Assembly: GCA_013284265.1 (NCBI GenBank)
Contig: JABTBR010000008.1
Coordinates: 95,537 to 159,536, forward strand
DNA length: 64,000 bases
From: Oxalobacteraceae bacterium
GTDB lineage: Bacteria > Pseudomonadota > Gammaproteobacteria > Burkholderiales > Burkholderiaceae_D
Direction: 5' to 3'
Every line of letters starts with the position of its first letter. Position 1 is the stretch's first letter. The notes under the pieces were generated by a model, which was given only the letters and a program-made list of their open reading frames with translations, was not told the DNA's origin and did not search any database. The position numbers and the translations under genes are program-made. Below are positions 45,289 through 53,792 of this stretch, one piece after another.

Positions 45289-46120
45289 ATTGAGGTAAAC
45301 ATAAAAAAGCTCCGGGGCACGCCGCACTGGCCCTTTCCCGGTTTATCAATCCCGGTCCGGCGCGCCCAGCGGAAAGAAGTGGCGATAAGGTCTCGCCTCA
45401 TCGATTGTCCGCGCGACCGACGGTCGTGCATTCAGGCGCTGGCGATAGGCGCGCACGGCAGGGAAGTCTGCGCCGATGGAGTGAACCCAGTCAGCGTAGA
45501 ACAAGGCAGGTGCGGCGGAACAATCGGCAAGGCCAAAGCTATCGCCAGCCGCCCATGTGCGGTTCTCCATCCGACGCGCCAGCCAGGCATACGCGGTGTC
45601 GAGAGTCGCGCGCGCTTGCGCCACCACGTCGTCGCGTTTGGTTCCGTGCAGCGTTTCGGCGACGATCGCCTGCATCGGCGTGTGAACATAGTGGTCGAAG
45701 AAGCGATCCACAAAGCGCGCGTCGAGCGCAGCTGCGGCATCGGCGGGGACCATCCGTACCGAACCCGGATGATGCAGATCCAGATATTCGATGATGATCG
45801 AAGACTCGATTACCGAGGTATTCCCATCCACCAGAACGGGAAATTTCTTGAACGGCCACAAACGCTCCAGCTCAGCTGCCGAGGCGGTATCACCCAGATC
45901 GACCACGTGATAATTGAACGCTGTCTCGTTCTCATAGAGCGCGATCAGCGCCTTCCAGCAATAGGATGCGAATGGGTGGGCATAGAGGGCCAGTGTCATC
46001 ATTTTCTCCATGGGGACGGTACTGAAACACGATAGCACAATGCCACTATTTCGCCACCATCGGCAAATCGCGCCTTCCAGCCACTGCATGAAGTATTGAG
46101 GTAAACAAGAAAAAGCCCGG
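45289..46120. repeat. near-identical direct repeats flanking the GST gene
   Basis: ATTGAGGTAAACATAAAAAAGC (from 45289, running on as TCCGG) and ATTGAGGTAAACAAGAAAAAGC (from 46095, running on as CCGG) share their first 12 bases exactly, and about 23 of 26 bases match with one gap. They bracket the GST gene about 806 bases apart. The right copy forms the start of the lipA-side terminator. The arrangement suggests the GST gene was inserted or duplicated between copies of the same short sequence. Confidence 0.65.
45346..45999 (-). CDS. Glutathione S-transferase-family protein
   Basis: This 217-residue protein has a thioredoxin-like N-terminal domain (LYAHPFASYCWKALIALYEN) with FKKFPVLVDGNTSVIESSII, the cis-proline and glutathione-binding E-S pair, and a helical C-terminal domain with WAAGDSFGLADCSAAPALFY. 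It conjugates or reduces with glutathione; the substrate is unknown. Several ATGs are in frame; 45999 (MTLALYAH) has GGAG 6 bases upstream. It stands alone between direct repeats. Confidence 0.85.
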   Translation of the reverse strand: MTLALYAHPFASYCWKALIALYENETAFNYHVVDLGDTASAAELERLWPFKKFPVLVDGNTSVIESSIIIEYLDLHHPGSVRMVPADAAAALDARFVDRFFDHYVHTPMQAIVAETLHGTKRDDVVAQARATLDTAYAWLARRMENRTWAAGDSFGLADCSAAPALFYADWVHSIGADFPAVRAYRQRLNARPSVARTIDEARPYRHFFPLGAPDRD

Positions 46121-46146
46121 CAACACAGCGTGTTCCGGGCTTTTTT
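46111..46146 (-). terminator. terminator of the lipB-lipA transcript
   Basis: AAAAGCCCGG(C)AACA and TGTTCCGGGCTTTT pair around a short loop with one bulge, with an A-run left and T-run right. It lies 28 bases downstream of the lipA stop and can also act on plus-strand transcription. Confidence 0.85.
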
Positions 46147-46173
46147 GTGGCTTAAGGCCTATTTTCTAACAGC

Positions 46174-47160
46174 TCAGACTGGTGCCAGCACGTTATGCGC
46201 CTGCTCATCCGCATGGTAGGAGCTGCGCACCATGGCGCCGACGGCGGCGTGCTTGAAGCCCATTTTGTAGGCTTCCGCTTCGAACATCTTGAACACGTCC
46301 GGGTGCACATAACGGCGTACCGGCAGGTGGCTGTTCGACGGGGCCAGGTACTGGCCGATGGTCAGCATGTCAATATTGTGCTCGCGCATGTCGCGCATCA
46401 CTTGCAGGATTTCCTCGTCGGTCTCGCCCAGGCCGACCATGATGCCGGACTTGGTCTTGACGGCCGGGTAGAACTCCTTGAAGTCCTTCAGCAGCTTGAG
46501 CGAGTGCATATAGTCGGAACCCGGACGGGCTTCCTTGTACAGGCGCGGCACAGTTTCCAGGTTGTGGTTCATCACGTCCGGCAGACCGTCCTTGAAGATG
46601 TCCAGGGCTTTTTCCAGGCGGCCGCGGAAGTCCGGTACCAGCACTTCGATCTGGGTCTTGGGCGACAGCGCGCGGGTCTGCTGGATGCATTCGACGAAGT
46701 GGCCGGCGCCGCCGTCGCGCAGGTCGTCGCGGTCGACCGAGGTGATCACGACGTAGCTCAGGCGCAGTTCGGCGATGGTTTTCGACAGATTGGCCGGCTC
46801 ATCCTTGTCCAGCGGGTCCGGGCGGCCGTGGCCGACGTCGCAGAAGGGGCAGCGGCGGGTGCACTTGTCGCCCATGATCATGAAGGTCGCGGTGCCCTTG
46901 CCGAAGCATTCGCCGATGTTCGGGCAGCTGGCTTCTTCGCACACGGTGACGAGCTTGTTTTCGCGCAGGATATCCTTGATTTCATAGAAACGGGTCGAGG
47001 CCGAGGCGGCCTTGACGCGGATCCAGTCCGGCTTTTTCAGGCGTTCGACTTGCTCAATCGGCACGATCTTGATGGGGATACGCGCAGTTTTGCTGGCGCC
47101 TTTTTGCTTTTCGCTCGGGTTATAAGCGGGGGCAATGCTGGAGGGGGTCTCAGTGGTCAT
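46174..47160 (-). CDS. lipA: Lipoyl synthase
   Basis: LipA is a radical-SAM enzyme that inserts two sulfurs into protein-bound octanoyl groups. The 328-residue protein has the auxiliary cluster motif [12 protein letters not shown] (C-x4-C-x5-C) near residues 74-85, the radical-SAM motif CTRRCPFC near 100-107, GLGETDEEI and the C-terminal [11 protein letters not shown] 47160 gives MTTETPSS; a GTG six codons earlier is possible. lipB ends 36 bases upstream in the same direction. Confidence 0.95.
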   Translation of the reverse strand: MTTETPSSIAPAYNPSEKQKGASKTARIPIKIVPIEQVERLKKPDWIRVKAASASTRFYEIKDILRENKLVTVCEEASCPNIGECFGKGTATFMIMGDKCTRRCPFCDVGHGRPDPLDKDEPANLSKTIAELRLSYVVITSVDRDDLRDGGAGHFVECIQQTRALSPKTQIEVLVPDFRGRLEKALDIFKDGLPDVMNHNLETVPRLYKEARPGSDYMHSLKLLKDFKEFYPAVKTKSGIMVGLGETDEEILQVMRDMREHNIDMLTIGQYLAPSNSHLPVRRYVHPDVFKMFEAEAYKMGFKHAAVGAMVRSSYHADEQAHNVLAPV

Positions 47161-47196
47161 TTGGCTGCGTGCCCACAAGGGCAGTAGTGTGGTTAT

Positions 47197-47892
47197 TCAG
47201 GATAAGGCTTGCGCAGGCTGCGCGACAGCTTCGGCTACATCCAGCACCTGGATCAATTCCTGCGCCAGCGCCTGCTGCACGTCGGCCAGGGGCACAGTCA
47301 CGCCCATGCTGCGCATGTCTATCGTTTCCAGGCCGGCGTAACCGCAGGGATTAATCCAGGAGAACGGCGACAGGTCCATCGCCACATTCAGCGACAGCCC
47401 ATGGTAGGTACATCCGTTGCCGCGCACTTTCAGGCCGAGCGCGGCGATTTTGGCGCCCTGTTTGGGGCCGCCGGCGATATAGATGCCGGGCGCACCGTCG
47501 ATGCGCTCGCCAGCCAGATTATACGCCTCCAGCACATTGATGATCGCCTGCTCGATTTTATGGACGAACTGGCGGGCATACAGCTTGCCGCCCGGCTTGT
47601 TGCGGCGCAGGTCCATCAGCATGTAAATCACCACCTGGCCGGGGCCATGGAAGGTGACTTCGCCGCCGCGGTCGGTCTGCACCACGGGGATGGCGCTGGC
47701 GCCGGCCAGCAGGTGGCCACGGTCGGCGCCCAGGCCCAGCGTGAACACGGGCGGGTGCTCGACAATCCAGAGCTCGTCACGGCTGTCCGGCGTGCGCGCG
47801 TCGGTAAAGGCGCGCATGGCGGCAAACGTGGACTCGTAATCGGCAAGGCCGAGATGGCGGATCAGCGCCGGTTCGGCTCGGAATGTGGACAT
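47197..47892 (-). CDS. lipB: Octanoyl-[acyl-carrier-protein]:protein N-octanoyltransferase
   Basis: LipB moves octanoate from ACP to lipoyl domains. The 231-residue protein shows [18 protein letters not shown] near residues 73-90, the catalytic lysine in [17 protein letters not shown] near 138-154, and the catalytic cysteine in INPCGY. The frame is open for 50 codons upstream, but ATG 47892 (MSTFRAEP) gives the normal size. Confidence 0.94.
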   Translation of the reverse strand: MSTFRAEPALIRHLGLADYESTFAAMRAFTDARTPDSRDELWIVEHPPVFTLGLGADRGHLLAGASAIPVVQTDRGGEVTFHGPGQVVIYMLMDLRRNKPGGKLYARQFVHKIEQAIINVLEAYNLAGERIDGAPGIYIAGGPKQGAKIAALGLKVRGNGCTYHGLSLNVAMDLSPFSWINPCGYAGLETIDMRSMGVTVPLADVQQALAQELIQVLDVAEAVAQPAQALS

Positions 47893-48045
47893 GGGCAGGT
47901 CGGAATGGCTGGTTTCTGGGGAAACCGGGATTGCGACATTATAAGGCAGGTGGGAGTTGCTGGCTTGGAACTGGGCTGGGAGGTATATCGTGGGGAGATT
48001 CTTGGGTGGCGGGCCATCTGATAGCCAAGGTGCCGGGGACACAGT

Positions 48046-48114
48046 TAAAACCCAAGGCTCAAAGCTGGGGTCTGACCCGGCGGGTCAGACCCCGGCTCTT
48101 TGCCGTGGGTTTTA
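48046..48114. repeat. compound palindromic intergenic repeat, copy 5
   Basis: TTAAAACCCAAGGC and GCCGTGGGTTTTAA are the outer arms (slightly mismatched here). The inner hairpin is GGGGTCTGACCC-GGC-GGGTCAGACCCC. It lies between lipB and the minus-strand glutathione transferase gene, 37 bases past the transferase stop, where it could end that transcript. Confidence 0.85.
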
Positions 48115-48151
48115 AAAACGGCGGCGGCTCGCTGGAAGCCGGGAAATCACA

Positions 48152-48805
<654 letters not shown>

Positions 48806-48883
48806 TCACATGGTAAGCCTTGCCAATGAGATTACATAACGATATATTTTCCCCATTACTGCTAATTAAATTCACAAGGGACC

Positions 48884-49789
48884 ATGAGCGAAACGGGCCG
48901 GCTGCCGAATTTTTCCGCACTGCGCGCCTTCGAGGCGGCGGCGCGCCACCAGAATTTTTCGCGCGCTGCCGAAGAGCTGCATCTGACCCATGGCGCGATC
49001 AGCCACCAGGTGCGTGCGCTGGAAGAAGAACTGGGCGTGGCCCTGTTTATCCGCAAGGGCCGCAACGTCAAGGTCACGCCGGAAGGGCTGCGCTTCGCCC
49101 AGCAACTGGGGCGCTCCTTCGCCGATATCACGGCGGCGGCCGACGCGCTGCGTCCCACCAGCGCCAGCACGCGCCTGACGGTGTCGTCGATTCCCTCGTT
49201 CGCGGCGCGCTGGCTGGCGCCGCGGCTGGGCCGCTTCATCGAACAGCATCCGGAAGTGGAAGTGGTATTGCAGGCCAGCGGACAGTTGCAGGACCTGGCG
49301 CGCGACGCCGTCGATGTGGGCATCCGTTTCGGGCGCGGCCAGTATCCGGGCATGGTGGTGCAGCGCCTGATGGGCGACACCTATTATCCCGTAGTGAGCC
49401 CTCACTATCGCGGCGGCCTGCTGCCGGCCGAGCCACAGGCGCTGGCCGGGGCCACGCTACTGCGTTCGGTGGAGCCCTGGAAACCCTGGTTCCGCGCGGC
49501 CGGGCTGGCCCTGGCCGAGCCGTCCGGCGGGGTGATGTTCGAGGATTTGTCGATGCTGGTGCGCTCGGCCGTCGATGGCGACGGGGTCGCGCTGGTGCGC
49601 CATGTGGTGGCGATGCAGGAGCTGGCCTCGGGCCAGCTGGTACGGCTGTTCGATGTGTCGGTGCGCTGCAGCGACGAGTATTACTTCGTCAGTCCGCCGG
49701 GCGCGGCCGCCAAGCCGCAGGTGCAAGCCTTCCGCGCCTGGCTGCTGGCCGAGGTGGCCAGCTTCCAGCAACAGTTGAGCCTGCACTAG
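48884..49789 (+). CDS. LysR-family transcriptional regulator (GcvA-like)
   Basis: This 301-residue regulator has an N-terminal winged helix (LRAFEAAARHQNFSRAAEEL, then LTHGAISHQVRALEEELG) and a periplasmic-binding-like effector domain with RLTVSSIPSFAARWLAPRLG near residues 96-115. The DNA-binding helix and effector-domain start are GcvA-like. It diverges from the YfcF-like transferase gene; the AT-rich 108-base gap should hold the operator and both promoters. Confidence 0.9.
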   Translation: MSETGRLPNFSALRAFEAAARHQNFSRAAEELHLTHGAISHQVRALEEELGVALFIRKGRNVKVTPEGLRFAQQLGRSFADITAAADALRPTSASTRLTVSSIPSFAARWLAPRLGRFIEQHPEVEVVLQASGQLQDLARDAVDVGIRFGRGQYPGMVVQRLMGDTYYPVVSPHYRGGLLPAEPQALAGATLLRSVEPWKPWFRAAGLALAEPSGGVMFEDLSMLVRSAVDGDGVALVRHVVAMQELASGQLVRLFDVSVRCSDEYYFVSPPGAAAKPQVQAFRAWLLAEVASFQQQLSLH

Positions 49790-49813
49790 TGTCCGGTTCA
49801 GGACACCAGCTTC

Positions 49814-50089
49814 TTACATGACGATCTTGACCATCGCGTGGGCCGACAGCGCGGTATACAGCGCGTCGAGCTGCTCGCGGCTGGTCGCGCGCACGGTCAC
49901 GGTCAGGCCGGTGTAATTGCCCTTGGGCGAGGGACGCGTTTCGAGCTTGCTGTCGTTGAAGTCCGGGTCGAACTGCTGCACCAGCGCCACGATGGTGGGG
50001 GCGAAGTCGATATGCGTCGGGCCCATCACCTTGATCGGGAAATCGCTCGGGTATTCAATGAGGGATTCTTCGGGTGGGATCGCTGCCAT
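49814..50089 (-). CDS. YbeD-family (DUF493) protein
   Basis: This is a 91-residue DUF493 protein with ESLIEYPSDFPIKVMG and TVTVRATSREQLDALYTALS, a small ferredoxin-like fold. YbeD is usually beside lipB and is thought to be regulatory, but its role is not settled. ATG 50089 has GGA 6 bases upstream; ATG 50095 lies directly against it. Here the gene is separated from lipB by the transferase/LysR pair and a repeat copy. Confidence 0.88.
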   Translation of the reverse strand: MAAIPPEESLIEYPSDFPIKVMGPTHIDFAPTIVALVQQFDPDFNDSKLETRPSPKGNYTGLTVTVRATSREQLDALYTALSAHAMVKIVM

Positions 50090-50110
50090 AATCATTCCAA
50101 TCTATTAATA

Positions 50111-50149
50111 AAAAAACGGGCATGACAAGCAAAAATGGTTGTCATGCCC
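50111..50149 (-). terminator. Rho-independent terminator of the coiled-coil/DUF2491 operon
   Basis: Read on the minus strand, GGGCATGACAA and TTGTCATGCCC form an 11-base-pair stem with a 10-base loop, followed by GTTTTTTT. It lies 36 bases past the coiled-coil gene stop and separates that operon from ybeD. Confidence 0.92.
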
Positions 50150-50185
50150 TCATTGTAGCGAATTCAGCGAAGAATCAGGACTTGA

Positions 50186-50977
50186 TCAGGACTTGCCGAG
50201 CAAAGCGACCGGCTCCGCCGCGCTCTGTCCGGACAGGCGCTGCAGGCGCGCCAGCGCCGACTCGGCGCCCTGCGCGGGCTGGCTGACCGATTTGCGGATC
50301 GCATCGATCTCGGCGGCCTGGTCCAGCGGACGCTGGCCGATATCGGTGACGATCTTCATGCCGGCCGCGTCGTTGGCGATGTTCTGGGCCCGGCGCGTCA
50401 GCGCATTCAGGGCCGAGGAACTGCCGCGCATGGTCGACAGGCCGGCCAGCTGGCTCTGGCGTTCGGCACGCAGGCGCTGCAGATCCTGCTGGGCCTTGGC
50501 CGTGGTCAGCGCCTGCATGGCCTTTTTGGCGGCGGCGTCGAACTCCGACAACTGCTTCGACAAGGCCTCGACGATGGTTTGCAGCTCATCCATATACTGG
50601 CGCGCGTCGGCCTCTTCCTGCAGCTCCACCGGCATGCGCGCCTTGTTCGCTTCCAGCTCATCGCAGAACAGCGTGATGGTGGACTCGGAAATCTTGCCGG
50701 CCGCCAGACGCTCGGCCAGGGTGCCGGCCGCCAACTCATCGGTCGCGATCAGCGATTGCAGGCGGGTGACGTCGGCCTGCTCCTTGTCGAAGGAAGCGCG
50801 CGCCGCCGCCAGTTTCTGGGCCGCGCTGCGCAGGCTGTCGGCCAGACGGTCGCGGTCGGCTTCGGTCGCCGTTTCCGGGTCAAAGTTGGCGATCGCTTCC
50901 GAGACGCGGTCGCCCAGTACGCCAAAGTGTTTCGAGATCAGGCGCGCGGTCAAACCCCAGCCATTCGAGTTGCTCAT
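50186..50977 (-). CDS. Coiled-coil protein, position equivalent to YjfJ/PspA
   Basis: This 263-residue protein is almost entirely helical and charged, with long coiled-coil stretches (RLADSLRSAAQKLAAARASF and neighbours) after a short start, SNSNGWGLTARLISKHFGVL. It resembles PspA/IM30-type proteins in architecture and in being next to a DUF2491 gene, as YjfJ is next to YjfK in E. coli, but no PspA signature is seen. A membrane-stress or scaffold role is possible. ATG 50977 has AAGGAAAC upstream. Confidence 0.65.
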   Translation of the reverse strand: MSNSNGWGLTARLISKHFGVLGDRVSEAIANFDPETATEADRDRLADSLRSAAQKLAAARASFDKEQADVTRLQSLIATDELAAGTLAERLAAGKISESTITLFCDELEANKARMPVELQEEADARQYMDELQTIVEALSKQLSEFDAAAKKAMQALTTAKAQQDLQRLRAERQSQLAGLSTMRGSSSALNALTRRAQNIANDAAGMKIVTDIGQRPLDQAAEIDAIRKSVSQPAQGAESALARLQRLSGQSAAEPVALLGKS

Positions 50978-51036
50978 GTCAGTTTCCTTTAATTTCAAAA
51001 TTGAGTTGTTGATTGATGTTGGTCCTGCCCGCAGCG

Positions 51037-51825
51037 TCACTGAATGACGATGCGTTCCCGCTCCACCGGTATGCCAATGACGAAGTCGACATGGATACCG
51101 CGTTTCGATGCGTCGCCGTTGACGCTGTTAATGACTTCCGTGGTAATCAATAAATACTCCTTCACTCCGCTGCTCAGCTCCCGCACATAGGGCATGAAAT
51201 ACATGTCCTGGCGCAAGCCGAACTGGCCGCTGGCGTCGTCGAGCCGGGTTTCGGTGCCGGCGAAGGGCTGGACGAAGGGCGTGTCCGGGTCGCCCGCATC
51301 GCGCCAGTAATCCACTCCCTCGCCCTCGCCGAACACCAGGTCCAGATCGGCCTGGTCCAGTCCGTAGTCACCCAGCTGGCTGCGCCACAGGGTGTAGCTG
51401 CGGTCGCCCAGCCCGGCGCCGGCCACGCCCATATACGCTTCCTGATCCTCCACCGTTTCCGGGATCACCCGCGCCAGCTGGGTGCAGTACATGATCTCGG
51501 CCACCTCGCCCTGCGGACTCTGGTAGAGCTGCAGGAATTTTTCGCGGGCATCGTCATCGCCCTTGTCCACGTAGTAGCGGTACAGGCCGCCCGCCATATT
51601 CAGCTTGATCTGCGACACGGCCACGATGCGCTTGTCGCCTTCGTCGGGCAGGCGGATCAGCGAGCCGCTGCCATTGGCGCGGATCAGGCCCGACTGCTGC
51701 ATGGCCAGCACGCTGCCGATCCGCGCCCCCAGCGGCAGATCGGTATCCACCGGCCGCGTGCTGTCGCCTACGCCATGCCTGGCGGCCACGCCGCGCAGGT
51801 AATTGAAGGCATCCGTCCAGGCCAT
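51037..51825 (-). CDS. DUF2491-family protein (YjfK-like)
   Basis: This 262-residue protein shows the DUF2491 features DLPLGARIGSVLAM near residues 28-41, YRYYVDKGDDDAREKFLQLY, RSYTLWRSQLG and the C-terminal RGIHVDFVIGIPVERERIVI. No signal peptide is seen, so it is probably cytosolic. Function is unknown. ATG 51825 follows TTGAAAGGAAATGAT, overlapping the end of the upstream membrane-protein gene with a one-base gap. The three genes from 52753 to 50186 form one operon. Confidence 0.8.
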   Translation of the reverse strand: MAWTDAFNYLRGVAARHGVGDSTRPVDTDLPLGARIGSVLAMQQSGLIRANGSGSLIRLPDEGDKRIVAVSQIKLNMAGGLYRYYVDKGDDDAREKFLQLYQSPQGEVAEIMYCTQLARVIPETVEDQEAYMGVAGAGLGDRSYTLWRSQLGDYGLDQADLDLVFGEGEGVDYWRDAGDPDTPFVQPFAGTETRLDDASGQFGLRQDMYFMPYVRELSSGVKEYLLITTEVINSVNGDASKRGIHVDFVIGIPVERERIVIQ

Positions 51826-51826
51826 A

Positions 51827-52753
51827 TCATTTCCTTTCAAAAGAGTAATTCGATCGTCTTGCGCTACCCCGGCCCATCCAGCGTTTCGCGCCGAAGTACA
51901 GCAGCCAGCCCAGGCTGCCCAGCAGCGCCAGCCAGGCAAACAGGCGCAGCACCGAGGCAAAGAAGGATGGCGCCGCCGGGGCCGCCACCGGAGCTGGCAC
52001 GCCCAGGCCGGGCATCCCTACTTCCGTCCCTCCGGCAACCATGCCGCCACTGCCGCTGCCCAGATCGCCAGCGCTACCATTGCTGCCACTGTTACCACTG
52101 CCACCGTTGTTGCCACCATTGCCGTTGCTGCCGCTACCATTGCCGCCGTGACCACCATTGCCGGGGTAGTAAACCGGCTGCGGCGTGCTCAGCGAACGGC
52201 CCAGCATGAAACCCATCAAGCCGGCCATCAGGCCATTGCCTGAGGATGGCTGCTGATACACCGGTGGCGCTTGATACACCGGCGGCGGCGTTTGGTAACC
52301 AGGCTGGCGCCGCTCGCCCTGGTTGCCGGTCTGATACCCCGGCTGGTTGGCGGCCTGCTTGCCGGACTGGTAGCCAGGGCGCGCCACCGGGTCGCTCAGC
52401 GGCGGCAGCGGCTGGCTGTTAGCCGCTGCTCGGCGCGCATCAAGCGACTTGAGCGCATTCGCCTGGGCGGCGCTCTGATCCATATCCCGCGACAAGGCCG
52501 AACCGCTGCGCGCCGGCGCCGGCGCCGCGTCGCGTCCGGCGTTCGCGCCGGAGCCAAAGGCGCCCGGGCCATTGCGCGACGGCGGCGGCTGCGAGCGCGG
52601 CGGCAGGCTGCGCGGCGGCGCACTGCGCTGGGACGAAAAACCGCCCTTGAACGACGATGTGCCAGAATGTGAGCCCTGCCGTGCTTCGGCCGGGGCTTCG
52701 CTGGCCACCGACAGCATCAAGGCCAGTACCAGCGCAAAATAAGTGGACTTCAT
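51827..52753 (-). CDS. Exported Gly/Ser/Asn-rich protein with C-terminal membrane anchor
   Basis: This 308-residue protein has a signal peptide (FALVLALMLSVASEAPAEA), then a long low-complexity segment: proline/serine-rich 40-75, tyrosine-glutamine-proline 140-180, and glycine/asparagine/serine-rich 195-235. A membrane helix (LRLFAWLALLGSLGWLLYFG) lies near residues 271-290, with a short basic tail after it. GLMAGLMGFMLGRSLS near 186-200 is a second hydrophobic stretch. The layout suggests an envelope protein with a flexible periplasmic part. No family recognised; first gene of the operon with DUF2491. Confidence 0.7.
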   Translation of the reverse strand: MKSTYFALVLALMLSVASEAPAEARQGSHSGTSSFKGGFSSQRSAPPRSLPPRSQPPPSRNGPGAFGSGANAGRDAAPAPARSGSALSRDMDQSAAQANALKSLDARRAAANSQPLPPLSDPVARPGYQSGKQAANQPGYQTGNQGERRQPGYQTPPPVYQAPPVYQQPSSGNGLMAGLMGFMLGRSLSTPQPVYYPGNGGHGGNGSGSNGNGGNNGGSGNSGSNGSAGDLGSGSGGMVAGGTEVGMPGLGVPAPVAAPAAPSFFASVLRLFAWLALLGSLGWLLYFGAKRWMGRGSARRSNYSFERK

Positions 52754-52839
52754 GATTGTCTTTTCGCCATGAGTTGAATGAAAATCAGCATAGCGGTCCG
52801 CCGGATCGCCCGCATCGGTAATAAAAGGCCAGATTCACC

Positions 52840-53328
52840 ATGACTCGCAAATATCTCGACATGAACCAGCACGACGCCCTGTACAAAGTGGCGCGCAGTT
52901 ATCCCGGCGGCATCGACGCGCTGGCGCAGCAAATGGGCATTTCCGTCAACGTGCTGCGCAACAAGCTGGCGCCGACGATTGCCTCGCACTACCCCTCGTT
53001 CGAAGAAGTCTCGGCCATCGTCGACCTGTGCCACGGCGCCGGCGTGACCGACGCCCATCTGCCGCTGTATGCGCTGCTGTCGCGCCACGGCATGACGGCG
53101 TTCGTGGTGCCATCGCCCGACCAGATCGGCGAGGACGATCTGTCGCAGACGGTGTGCAAGGTGATGAGCCAGGTGGGCGCGGTGGCCGAAGCGGTGTCGA
53201 ACGCGCTGATGGATGGCAAGGTGACGGTGGCCGAGGCCGACCTGATCGAACGCGAATTCCAGGGCGCCCTGTCGGCGCTGGGCGCCTGGCGTGCGCGCCT
53301 GCGCATCAAGGCCGAACAGCAGAAGTAA
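52840..53328 (+). CDS. Phage regulatory CII-like protein
   Basis: This 162-residue protein resembles the phage CII/CP76-type regulator family. It shows NQHDALYKVARSYPGGIDAL near residues 8-27, AQQMGISVNVLRNKLAP near 28-44 (helix-turn-helix-like) and PSFEEVSAIVDLC. The C-terminal half is a helical region with VSNALMDGKVTVAEADLIER. AAAGG lies upstream of ATG 52840; MNQHD at 52861 is an alternative. No other phage gene is near, so it is a domesticated regulator or relic. It diverges from the Gly-rich protein operon and may control it. Confidence 0.78.
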   Translation: MTRKYLDMNQHDALYKVARSYPGGIDALAQQMGISVNVLRNKLAPTIASHYPSFEEVSAIVDLCHGAGVTDAHLPLYALLSRHGMTAFVVPSPDQIGEDDLSQTVCKVMSQVGAVAEAVSNALMDGKVTVAEADLIEREFQGALSALGAWRARLRIKAEQQK

Positions 53329-53330
53329 AA

Positions 53331-53359
53331 AAAAACGCCAGCCGGTGGAGGGGCTGGCG
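53331..53359 (-). terminator. hairpin with T-run on the minus strand
   Basis: CGCCAGCC (53336-53343) and GGCTGGCG (53352-53359) form a perfect 8-base-pair stem. The A-run at 53327-53335 gives a run of T residues only when read on the minus strand. It therefore fits a terminator for a minus-strand transcript coming from the 53.4-53.7 kb gap, rather than for the plus-strand CII-like gene. Confidence 0.6.
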
Positions 53360-53672
53360 CAAAACTATTCTCTTCGGGGTGAAAATAGTCGGGATAGTGG
53401 GACGGTCTCGACGTGATCCGGGTTGCGGAGGCTGTTGCGCCCTGTGGTTCCCGATTCGCCGTGCTGCAATGGAGCTACTTTAACGAAACGGCCCCGGCGC
53501 AACCAGCCGGATGTGACGAACTGCGGGATTGGCGGTCTGAACGCACGAAACGCGCGACTGAGCCGCAAGGGCGGGAAGCGGACCGTGCTTTGCGCAAATC
53601 CGATCCGCGGCGCCTGAGGGATATGCTGTTGAGTTAAGAAAAATTCGCCGTTCGCGGGCCGCTGGCGGGTGC
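53360..53672. other. stretch without a confident gene
   Basis: Small open frames exist on both strands: plus 53413-53637 (74 codons, MIRVAEAVAPCG start) and minus 53365-53682 (105 codons, ending VPLSRLFSPRRE). Both are rich in arginine and proline and neither resembles a known family. The minus-strand terminator-like hairpin just past 53360 hints that a minus-strand transcript, possibly a small RNA or small protein, comes from here. Confidence 0.3.
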
Positions 53673-53743
53673 TTAAACCCAAGGCAAAGAGCCGGGGTCT
53701 GACCCGCCGGGTCAGACCCCAGGGTTACGCCCTGGGTTTTAAA
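53673..53743. repeat. compound palindromic intergenic repeat, copy 6
   Basis: TTAAACCCAAGGC and GCCCTGGGTTTTAAA are the outer arms. The inner hairpin GGGGTCTGACCC-GCC-GGGTCAGACCCC matches the full copy at 31183-31250. The middle AGGGTTACGCCCTGGG matches the copy at 12.3 kb. It lies just past the stop of the FecR/DUF6600 gene and may terminate it. Confidence 0.88.
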
Positions 53744-53792
53744 CGCCTACCGGCCTGCTGAAGCTGAGGGCATTCGCGCCTGATGGACAAAC

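Noticed and set aside
49790..49805. Small hairpin between the LysR gene and ybeD
   Set aside because: Only a 5-base-pair stem without a T-run; too weak to call a terminator.
53413..53637. 74-codon plus-strand frame after the CII-like gene
   Set aside because: Arg/Pro-rich composition, no family and weak start; it cannot be told from chance.
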